Source: Neurospora tetraspora (lineage: Eukaryota; Ascomycota; Sordariomycetes; Sordariales; Sordariaceae). Taken from it: a stretch of 64,000 nt of DNA. Where the stretch lies: contig NW_026944389.1 of NCBI RefSeq assembly GCF_033439725.1, positions 2,604,001 to 2,668,000 on the forward strand, in the 5' to 3' direction. Below are positions 55,553 through 64,000 of this stretch, piece after piece; position 1 is the stretch's first letter, and each line of letters starts with the position of its first letter. Under the pieces are notes generated by a model. The model was not told the DNA's origin and did no database searches. It worked only from the letters and a program-made list of their open reading frames with translations. Both the position numbers and the translations under genes were made by a program.

Positions 55553-56738
55553 GAAGCACTGGAAGTTCCAGTTGAGCGCACACAAAAGTGAAACTTCGAG
55601 ACTGACGATGAAAGCAGGTGGCGGCGGCCAACCAAACCAAGTCGTCGTAAAAGGCCGGCAGCGCGGCTACACAAAACACTTTCATGTGTTATTTTGCCAA
55701 AGTTGATGGATAGCGATCGACCACCAAGACTGTCCCATGTCAGCTTGTGTGTGTGGAGGTCTTGGTATGCGGAGTGTGGAACCGGTTCCGTTTCAACGTG
55801 GGATTTCATGGTGGAGAGGCGACCTGGATGAATCGGATGACGGCGATCGTGGGTGAGACTGTGATACGAGGTGCTAAACGCAGGTGTAGAAGAGGAGGAA
55901 GAATAAAACACCAGTAGAGAATACCTAGCTTTAGTACGTGAATACTTGTTGACTTTGAATCTTGTTCAGGCCCCAATGTTTATCTGTTGTACACTAATGT
56001 GAGTCTGCCTCGATGCTTCCCGGCATCATGGGTTTGTTTTGCCTAGCGTACGCTTTACCAAGGAGGGGGGTTCTGCCAGAACTGTCTGGACGCCCAGACG
56101 CGCCAGTTTTTAACCGGCGCTCCAAGGGGCAACCCCAGCTTTTGTTATCGGACGGCGGAGCAGTGTGGGGTTGTTATCGCGGCCCCACCTCCCACGCTTT
56201 CCGAAGTTCCATGTCGGAGGATGACTCCGCACCATGCACCTCCACGTTTGAAGCCGATGCCGAGCTTTTCCCCGGTGTTCCCCACACCCGACGACGGGAG
56301 GGTCATTTGGAATTGGAGGGCCGCCGATTGGTGAATCGGAGTCAGTTAACCAGGGAATCGCCAGGGCCTCCGAACTTCGCAGCCAGCCTTCTGGTGCCGT
56401 CTGTGTCCCGCTGGATCCCGCTGAAGTCCGATCAATGCTCGACTAGCCGGCGTTGCCATCTTTTATATCGTCTTCTTTCCCTGCCTTGTTTTGTGTCTTT
56501 TTGTCTTCTCTCATCCTCATTATCACTGCTTGTCTGTCTTCGGCTTCACTGCCAAGCTTTTTCTCGTCTGACGTAGTTCGTTGTCGCCGCCCCGGAAATC
56601 GTCTAGCGGAAATAACAGGCACACCGCCAACACCACCACCCCATCTTTCTCTCCTCCGGTTTATGCGCCGAGAACCGAACATTATATACAGCAAACCCGG
56701 AACAACAGGACGAAAACCACCACACATCACTAGTCAAA
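55553..56738. other. Intergenic region with promoter of the flavocytochrome gene
   Basis: Pyrimidine-rich around 56450-56660. A TATATAC motif at about 56683-56689 lies some 52 bases upstream of the ATG at 56739. That leaves room for only a short leader and supports the chosen start. No other gene is seen. Confidence 0.55.
56683..56689 (+). promoter_or_regulatory. TATA-like motif of the flavocytochrome b2-like gene
   Basis: TATATAC about 52 bases before the start codon, following a C/T-rich tract. If used, transcription would begin only about 20-30 bases before the ATG. Confidence 0.45.
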
Positions 56739-58321
56739 ATGGCCCCCCAAACACCACTGACCGGCGTTGAGGTCGCCAAGCACAACACCCAGGATGACTG
56801 CTGGGTCATTGTCCACGGCAAGGCCTACGATATTACAGAGTTCCTCCCCGAGCACCCCGGTGGCATGAAGATTATCCTCAAGTATGCCGGCAAGGACGCT
56901 ACCGAGGAGTTCGATCCCATCCATCCCCCAGACACTCTCGACAAGTACCTGGCCAAGGACAAGCACCTGGGCCCCGTCGACATGTCCACCGTCGTGACCG
57001 AGAAGGCCGAGGTCGATCCTGAGGAGCAGGCGCGCTTGAAGCGCATTGAGGAGATGCCCCTGCTCGAGCAGTGCTACAACCTGGTTGACTTCGAGGCTGT
57101 GGCCAAGAGAGTTATGAAGAAGACCGCCTGGGCTTACTACTCTAGCGCGGCTGATGATGAAATTGTAAGGCTATCTTTTGTTTCCAGCCCTTCTTTGGAT
57201 TATTTGTGGCTAGACCTATTTGCTAACCTCATGTGCTCCAGACTATGCGCGAAAACCACGCTGCCTTCCACCGTATTTGGTTCCGCCCCAAGGTCCTGGT
57301 TGATGTTGAGAACGTCGACTTCAGCACCACGATGCTCGGAACCAAGGTTGATATTCCCTTCTACGTCACCGCCACTGCCCTCGGCAAGCTTGGCCACGTT
57401 GAGGGTGAGGTTCTGCTCACGCGCGCCGCCAAGAAGCACAACGTCGTCCAGATGATCCCCACTCTCGCCTCTTGCGCCTTTGACGAGATCATGGACGCCG
57501 CCGAGGGCGACCAGATCCAGTGGCTGCAGCTCTACGTCAACAAGGACCGCGCCATCACCGAACGCATCGTCAAGCACGCCGAGAAGCGCGGCTGCAAGGG
57601 CCTCTTCATCACCGTCGATGCGCCCCAGCTCGGTCGTCGTGAGAAGGACATGCGCGTCAAGTTCACCGACGACGGCAGTAACGTCCAGAAGGGCACCGAG
57701 ACCAACCGCAACCAGGGTGCGGCCCGCGCCATCAGCACCTTCATCGACCCCGCCCTCAGCTGGAAAGACATCCCCTGGTTCCAGAGCATCACCAAGATGC
57801 CCATCATCCTCAAGGGCGTCCAGCGCGTCGAGGACGTGATCAAGGCCATCGAGGCCGGCGTGCAGGGTGTCGTCCTGTCCAACCACGGCGGTCGCCAGCT
57901 CGAATTCGCCCGCTCGGCCATCGAGGTCCTCGCCGAGACCATGCCGGTGCTGCGCGAGCTCGGCCTGGAGAACAAGATCGAGATCTACATTGACGGCGGC
58001 ATCCGTCGCGCCACCGACATCCTCAAGGCCCTCTGCCTCGGCGCCAAGGGCGTCGGTATCGGCCGCCCCTTCCTGTTCGCCATGTCGGCGTACGGATTCG
58101 ACGGCGTCGACCGCGCCATGCAGCTGCTCAAGGACGAGATGGAGATGAACATGCGTCTGATCGGCGCGACCAAGATCGAGGACCTCAACCCCGGTTTGCT
58201 GGATCTTAGGAGTCTGTTCAACCACGGCGCGCCGCCGACGGATACGCTGTCGAACATCTCGTATGATGCTTTGATTAGCCCGGAGCAGAGGGTCAAGTTT
58301 GCGGAGAAGTCCAAGATTTAA
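56739..58321 (+). CDS. Flavocytochrome b2-like FMN-dependent alpha-hydroxy-acid dehydrogenase
   Basis: Exons 56739-57164 and 57242-58321 join in phase 0 over a 77-nt intron (branch GCTAAC) and give 501 residues. The N-terminal cytochrome b5 domain has the haem ligands His39 in FLPEHPGG and His62 in FDPIH. The FMN domain has AWAYYSSAADDE, YVTATALGKLG, TVDAPQLGRRE, the catalytic His357 in LSNHGGRQLE, and YIDGGIRRATDI near the C-terminus. Yeast Cyb2 oxidises L-lactate and feeds cytochrome c in the intermembrane space. This protein starts directly at the b5 domain with no presequence, so its location and electron acceptor may differ. The substrate could be L-lactate or another 2-hydroxy acid. Confidence 0.9.
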
Positions 58322-60767
58322 AGGGGGTTTGATTTTTGGTTATGAGTTTAGGATTGATGACTTGATGGATATATCCTTTTCTTATTTATTTTTTCTGAAT
58401 AAAAGGGGGTTAGCGGCGGTACATACCTGCTAGAGCTAGATTTTGTTGGATATCATGATAGCGACACATAACGACGAAGAAGAAGAAGCCTGTTTTGGTC
58501 TTCTTATTAAGAGTTGCCATCCATTCTCACTTGCGCTTTTTTTCCCGTGCCAACCTACATATCCAATGGATTTCAGCTTGATTACCAAGATTTGTCCAAG
58601 CTGAGCCTGCCAGGCAAAAAGTTTCAGGAATATCCCGAATCGTCGATCTACCGCCTCCCCACCTCGGCTGCTACGAACCTCGTGTTGGGTATGCCCGTCT
58701 ATGTATCTCTTGTGTGTGGTCGTGTGCGTGCTCACATGAACGCCTCTCTGTCTGTCCGACGGGCACCCGATGGAATGGTGCAATCAGGAAAACCTGGGAA
58801 AGAGATGGCCGCCATGATCGGTCATGATGCACCCCTGCATTGGCTCTGTAATGGAAACCGGTTGTGTGGTTTGTACCATGGTACGTACTACTATCAAACT
58901 CTCGATGTCTGATGGGTAAGATAAGTATTATATACCTCAAGTCTCTTCAAGTATCCGAGGCGATGGAGAGTGCAAGGAGGGGCCTAAGAGGGAGGGGCAA
59001 TTCATAACAAATCCGGATCTCGATTGTGACTTGAATCTTGCATTGCAAGCGCGTGGTTTTGCCGCTGTGATACCTGGGGATAAGAACATGCATGTAAGCT
59101 GACACAGATACAAGTCGGGAGCGTGATTTCCTGAGAAGTTAGAGTCGTTTATATGCTTGACAGAATTTTTAATGACAACATTATCCTTATTTTGTGAAAA
59201 GGATGAATGGAAATGTTTTGGATTGACTTCTGAATCGTTGGAGGTTGTGCAAGCAAACCAAGGTAACCTTGAGTTTTTGACGATAGATACCCTCGTGTAA
59301 GTCAGATCCAAGCAGGCAGGTCGCCAACGCCCTACCGCTTTTTTCTCACTCGATGTGGTTTCACTCAACTAGGTATAGTGCCGGGTATATCTGGGCTTTC
59401 GACCAATCTGCTGGTCAGTTGATGCGGGTCGCAAGGTTTCTTGGGAACGATCCAGTAACAGGATTGGTTTGAGTAAAACCATATCGAACGAGAAAAAGCG
59501 GTAGTGGTAGGCCAAGTTCTTTTAAGCCTAGCTCGGTTATACCCGCCAATAACTGGGACTCGGGATATCTAGTCCGGTATAAGTAGAGCTGTCATCCACA
59601 TCAACATCCCTCCCGTCATGACGTATTCGGTGTCAAAAAACATGACCATTTCGAGTCACCAGACAACTTTTCGAGCTCTTAAGAAGCAAAACAATCATGT
59701 CAACCCGCCGCACTGCATGATATGTACACTTACATGATGGGCGGCACCGCCGTGGGGCACAATGTAAGTGGAAATCCTTGCATGTCTGTAATATCCCGTC
59801 ATTACATCCCCAATGTGTATGCACAATCCATCCCGTGGCCTGGGGACTGCAGGACTGCCTCTTGGCTGCCTGCCGCTGCGCCACTGTACCACGTAGAGGT
59901 GTACCATATATTACTGAGACGAAGCATGTGCATTGCCCTGGGAGCCCTGCAGAGTCCCCTACTGGACGGCAGCGGGACGGGTGACAGTTACATACATTAC
60001 ATGGTACTGGTACTGGTACCGATATCGTAAATGTGCCCTCTTCCCGTTTTTGTTTCTTTCTGCATTTCCGTCGCCCCTCTTCGTTGTTCGTTGTCGCGTT
60101 GCACGTGTTCTCTGAAACAGAAACCCACCGTATCATCGAGAAGAAGAACAAGGCTGGCGCAAGTTGGTTAGGCGCGAGGAGGTGTGTGAGGGATTTGGCC
60201 ACCTACGACTAGAAATGAAAGCGCAAGAGCAAAGAAGAAGAAGAAGAAGAAGAAGAAGAAGAAGAAGCTGAGACTGTTGAGAGGACTGGGCTCGACCCTC
60301 TGCCCGGTTTCATCTTCCAACAAGCAACACAGGTCGTCATCCAGTGTCTTACCTCTACCTCTGGTCCATGTAATTTACATGTAGGCCGAACGAACCTAAA
60401 CGACTCTTGTCATTGCCCTTGTCATTGCCTACCCTGTTCCATCAACCAACTGCCTTTCTTGGTTTCAAACAACCTACTTTCCCCCACCTTCCCCGTCCGT
60501 CATCGAGACTCTCCAACTTTCCTCCAACTACCCATCATTATTACTCTGCGGCATCGAGGGGAGAAAAAGAAGGGGAAGAGAAGAAAGACATTGACAGATT
60601 ATAAGACATCCATAATACCTACATACCGAGAACGAAACAAGGACAAGCAAACAGGCCAAACGACAAAATCGACAAGACAATCCATAATACTTCACCTACC
60701 GCGAGAACGGACAGAAACAACAAAAACAAAAATAACAACCACGACAACAATCCCACCTACGACGACA
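58322..60767. other. Intergenic region without a supportable gene, with GAA repeat
   Basis: 2.4 kb. The longest frames, 132 codons (58514-58912) and 189 codons minus (59633-60202), show no domain. A (GAA)n run lies at 60231-60268, and a TGGTAC-type triplication near 60001-60020. The last ~360 bases (60407-60767) turn from C/T-rich to A/C-rich and probably form the leader of the Rab-like gene. Confidence 0.5.
60231..60268. repeat. (GAA)n triplet repeat
   Basis: About 12 uninterrupted GAA units, some 500 bases upstream of the Rab-like start codon. Long GAA tracts can form triplex DNA and vary in length. Confidence 0.9.
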
Positions 60768-61574
60768 ATGTCGTCCTCTCTCGAGGCAAAAATAGTCGTC
60801 CTCGGCTCCCAGGGCGTCGGCAAAACATCCCTGGTGACGCGCTTCTGCAAGGGTGCCTTCAACCCGGCCCAGATCACCTCGACCGTTGGCGCCAGCATGA
60901 TGACCAAGCGCATTATCGACACCGATACCGATACCGTGGTGCGCTTGCAGATATGGGATACTGGTATGTTATGGTGGTGATTTACTTGTTTACATTTATA
61001 CATATGTCCCGATCCCTCTCTCCATCCATGCCCATGTCCTCCTCCTTCAACTTGCCCCACTCATTCACTATGTAGTATCCATCCCCATCACTCCCCATAC
61101 AGGAAACAGCAACAATAACAAGAGGCTAACTTGAACATAACACCAAAAAACAGCCGGCCAAGAACGATTCCGCTCCATCTCCCGCCTCTACTACCGCGGC
61201 GCCAACGCCTGCATCCTCTGCTACTCCATCACCGACGCCGCCTCCTTCGCCGAGATGGGCATGTGGCTGACAGAACTACGGCGCAACCTGCCTCAGGACA
61301 TAGTCCTGCACGTCGTCGGCACCAAGGCCGACATCGTCGCCCGCGACCCTTCCAAACGCGAAGTGCCCTTTGAGCGCTGCATCGCCTACGTAGCCGAGAA
61401 CCTGAACCCGGGCGTGGGGTCGACACCGCCACCTACTGCTACGCCTTTGGGAATGCCGGGGATTCCGGGGATCCCAGGGGTAATGAATTTAAGTAGTGGT
61501 GGTTTGGGAGGGTGGGCAGGGACAGGGACAGGAGCGACGACGACGACGACAGCTACTGGAACTACAGCGTCAGC

Positions 61575-61611
<37 letters not shown>

Positions 61612-62445
61612 GAAAGACCAGAAGGAAGATCTGGAGGAGGGATAACAGGTCTAGGAGGACTAGGCGGTATCAGACTAAGAGGAGGAGAAGCAAACAATGC
61701 CGCCCAACGAGAAACCCACCATCAGAACGTCGGTGAAGGAAGCAACAACACCACAACAACAATAACCGGCGGAGGAGGACCAAGACACCCGCGTCTACGC
61801 AACCACCCCCATGGCCATGGCCATGGCTTCCAAAGCACCACCGAACCCCGCTCCCCCTCCAGCAAACGCTCCTCGGGCTTCTGGGGCCAAGAAGTCGGCT
61901 GGGACGCCTGCCACGAGATCTCGGCTGAATCAGGCGAAGGGGTAGAAGAAGTCTTTCGCGTGGTTACACGCAAGCTGGTGGAACAAAACCGCAAGATGCA
62001 GCAAGCTTTGTTGGCCGCCGCCGCTTCCACCCCAGGTGTCTTCACTCCTGGCGGGTTCTTTGGGCCGGGGACTGGTGGGTATTATCCTGATGGTACAGGA
62101 ACAGGAGGAGGAGGAGGGGGAGGAGGGCCGGGTGGCGGAGGACCGGGTGGTGCTGGTTATGGAGGTCCTGGAGGAGGTGGTGGTGCCGGCGGTGGTGGTG
62201 CTGTTGGGAATGGAGTGTCGGGGTACTTTGATTTGAACCCGCGAGCGACGTTTCGGGTGGGGAGGGATCGGAGGAGTTGGTTATTTTCGCCGGGGCTTTT
62301 GACGCCGGGGATAATGTTGCCTGGAGGAGGAGGGGATGGGGGTGGCGTCGGCGGTAGTGGTGATGGTGGTGGTGGGGTGAATGTGGGAGGGGAGCAAGGT
62401 GGTGAGGATGGGAGGAGAGGTGGTGGGAAGGGGAAGTGTTGCTGA
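60768..62445 (+). CDS. Rab-family small GTPase with large low-complexity insertions
   Basis: Exons 60768-60963 and 61154-62445 join in phase 1 over a 190-nt intron and give 495 residues, against about 200 for an ordinary Rab. The G1 loop is GSQGVGKTS (about residues 13-21). The intron splits the G3 motif, giving WDT|AGQERF. G4 is TKAD (residues 122-125; the common form is NKxD). G5 is SAE at 322-324, followed by a helix (VEEVFRVVTRKLVEQNRKM). Between G4 and G5 lies about 150 inserted residues of Gly/Pro, a run of Thr coded by ACA/ACG, and Arg-rich sequence. After G5 comes a Gly-rich extension ending GKGKCC, a double-Cys site for geranylgeranylation. The Rab subfamily is not assigned; the core resembles an endosomal Rab5/Rab22-like branch only loosely. 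Confidence 0.85.
61570..61613 (+). repeat. ACA triplet tract coding poly-threonine in the Rab-like gene
   Basis: A run of ACA codons interrupted only at its left edge (preceded by ACGACG units near 61538) codes a Thr run inside the G4-G5 insertion. It probably varies in length between strains. Confidence 0.8.
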
Positions 62446-63625
62446 GGGCTGATTCTCCTTTTCATGCATTAAAGGGAGGTCGGGAGGTCGGTGCTTGATT
62501 TCTGTTCTGTTCTGTGTTAACCGAAAGAAAGAGGAGGGAAAGCGGGAAGAAGATGATGATGGATGGAGGCATGCATGTCTATCATGATGATACCCATGAT
62601 TTTACGGAACGGAACGGTCTTTTCTTTCTTTTTTCGCGTTATGCTTTACTTCACTTGCATTGTTTCAATGGCTGGCTGGTTGGTACCTGGTTCATATTGG
62701 CTTTGGTTTGGCTTGGTTTGTGAGAGCATTGCAATAACGGAAGGGGAAGGGAAAAAGGGGCATTTTTACCTGGGTTTCGTCTGTTTGAGTTTTGCGCTTG
62801 TTGATCGGGTTTGGACCATGGTTTGGCATTTTTGTCTTTTCGCCTGGTTTTGTCTGTCTGTCTCCCCTGCATTGTGTTTTATTTCGTTTCCTCCTCTCTA
62901 CCTGCTAATGGTTGTTGTGTGTGTGTTCACTTTGCCTTCTTCCTTGTTTTATTATTATTATTGTTATTGCTCCTGCTGGAACAGGGATGTCGACACTTCA
63001 TGGAACTTTCCTACTATTCCTGCCTCACTCTTCCTTTATCGTTTTCTTCTTGTTTCTATTACTAGTGGCATTGGTGGCATTGGGTTGGTAAAGGCATGGA
63101 AACACGCATGGATACAGTTTACGCATGGGCTAGGTAAAAAGAGGTTTACAGTCAGTCAAATCATATCATTCATGGGTCGAATAGGCGTGTTTGCTTGAAG
63201 GAAACAATAACATTGCTGGTTTCATTGTTGCTGGAAATGATGCTCCATCCCTTACCTGATTCAGTTGCACTTTTCCCTGTTGAGGTGTGAAGAGCTGTTA
63301 CGGTTGAAATTCATATGGTTCGTAAACATCCTCCCGAGTTGGCAAGTCCCGTAAATAAGGCCCTAATAAGCAGCAAGTTATCGATCTAATCCTTGATTTG
63401 TCTATCCCTGCTCTCTAACGATCGTCTATGAATTTGGGTAATCCGCCATCGAAGATGTCATGCTCATCTGGAAGAATAATCTGTAGAGGAGCCATAAAAT
63501 GTAAGGCCAAGCACCTCACTAAATATCCATCAACCAGTTTCCTATCAATGTCGCTGAGTCTAACATACCCATAAGAGCATGTACCGTCGTCGCTAAGCAC
63601 CTTTCCGTGCCGAAATAATGAACCA
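62446..63625. other. Convergent intergenic region, T-rich
   Basis: 3' flank of the Rab-like gene and of the gene at the right edge. A T- and TG-rich stretch (about 62600-63070) gives a 211-codon hydrophobic frame (62563-63198) that I regard as a composition artefact. No RNA gene is visible. Confidence 0.5.
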
Positions 63626-64000
63626 TTAAAACGCCGTCCCATGCACCTCCCCATCCGCCACATCCGCCGGCACTCCACCATCAACCTCCATCGGCACCCC
63701 TTTACAATCACACCCCAATCTCTCCCTGAACTCCTCCACGCTCATGCCCTCCAAAAGCTTGATAGCCTTCTTCGCCATGGCCGACTTCGCATACCGTCCA
63801 CTGGCCGCCACCGCATGCGCCACCGTCTTGCCGTGAACAAGTAGCGCCGACACCACCTTGGGCGGGTTAATCTCACTAACCTCACCAGCCACTGCACCAC
63901 CTCTTCCTCCTCTTCCTTCCGAAAGATCCGTATCCAGCTCCTTGGCCAGACTCCTCCACTCGTTACAACGGAACTTGTGCGCCATCATGTTCGCCACAAA
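63626..64000 (-). CDS. dcl-1: Probable Dicer-like protein, C-terminal end (partial)
   Basis: The minus-strand frame is open to the window edge and ends with TAA at 63626-63628; about 124 C-terminal residues are seen. The order HKFRCNEWRSLAKEL, an acidic/Gly-rich loop, then VVSALLVHGKTVAHAVAAS and GRYAKSAMAKKAIKLLEGMS fits a divergent double-stranded-RNA-binding fold: a helix, then strands, then a Lys-rich last helix with AKKAIKLLEG. This matches my recollection of the C-terminus of fungal Dicer-like proteins, which process double-stranded RNA into small RNAs. It also agrees with dcl-1 lying near pyr-3 in Neurospora. The helicase and RNase III domains are outside the window, so the assignment is provisional. 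Confidence 0.55.
   Translation of the reverse strand, partial: FVANMMAHKFRCNEWRSLAKELDTDLSEGRGGRGGAVAGEVSEINPPKVVSALLVHGKTVAHAVAASGRYAKSAMAKKAIKLLEGMSVEEFRERLGCDCKGVPMEVDGGVPADVADGEVHGTAF

Noticed and set aside
57200-58225. 341-codon minus-strand frame
   Set aside because: It is the antisense shadow of the flavocytochrome b2-like FMN domain.
62563-63198. 211-codon hydrophobic frame resembling a multi-pass membrane protein
   Set aside because: The hydrophobicity comes from T- and TG-rich DNA in the 3' flank of the Rab-like gene; there is no family-like motif or charge pattern.
1-64000. CRISPR arrays, LTR elements, other virus-like elements
   Set aside because: I saw no regularly spaced direct repeats, no long terminal repeats and no reverse transcriptase, integrase or capsid-like frames on either strand.

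Overview
This window looks like nuclear DNA of a filamentous ascomycete of the Neurospora/Sordaria group (Sordariomycetes). The genes carry short introns, mostly 53-90 nt, with GT...YAG ends and CTRAC-like branch sites. Intergenic spaces are long, leaders are pyrimidine-rich, and the gene set includes a Pezizomycotina-type pyr-3, YVC1-like, NTE1, TMEM16 and a Dicer-like end. From memory this gene set fits the pyr-3 to dcl-1 part of Neurospora linkage group IV; that placement is recollection, not a search result. No large AT-rich RIP-mutated block, LTR element, LINE or CRISPR array is visible.

Layout, left to right. 1-892 is the 3' end of a Gln/Ser/Thr-rich protein gene. 7014-8021 is a cyclin-box protein. 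10486-16118 (minus) is pyr-3, the carbamoyl-phosphate synthase/aspartate transcarbamylase that starts pyrimidine synthesis. 20586-24510 is a vacuolar TRP-type (YVC1-like) cation channel. 25188-25691 (minus) is an 81-residue single-helix membrane protein. 27564-30313 is a conserved protein of unknown function. 31024-32592 (minus) is squalene epoxidase. A minus-strand run follows: a large helical-repeat (PPR-like) protein (33674-36790), an MME1-like mitochondrial carrier (37547-38988), inner membrane peptidase IMP2 (39549-40186) and eIF2-alpha (40718-41863). NTE1 phospholipase (43004-47687) diverges from eIF2-alpha. An aromatic amino-acid decarboxylase (47997-49659, minus) converges on NTE1.

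49.7-52.5 kb is the accessory-looking part. It holds a small secreted Cys-rich, hydrophobin-like protein (50259-50828, minus), a 199-bp palindromic element, a second hairpin, three diverged copies of a short repeat, an orphan 135-residue ORF, a short promoter-bearing ORF that stops where a repeat copy starts, and tRNA-Gly(GCC).

To the right are a TMEM16-type lipid scramblase (53214-55552), a flavocytochrome b2-like dehydrogenase without presequence (56739-58321), a Rab-like GTPase with large low-complexity insertions (60768-62445), and the 3' end of what is probably a Dicer-like gene (63626-64000, minus).

Most genes are housekeeping and not functionally linked. Themes that recur are mitochondria (PPR-like protein, MME1-like carrier, IMP2) and membrane lipid or ion handling (YVC1, ERG1, NTE1, TMEM16). 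The observations most worth checking are the pyr-3 product, which goes straight from CPSase to ATCase with no dihydroorotase-like domain, and the long hairpin next to the Cys-rich gene, which could be a small-RNA precursor or a MITE.
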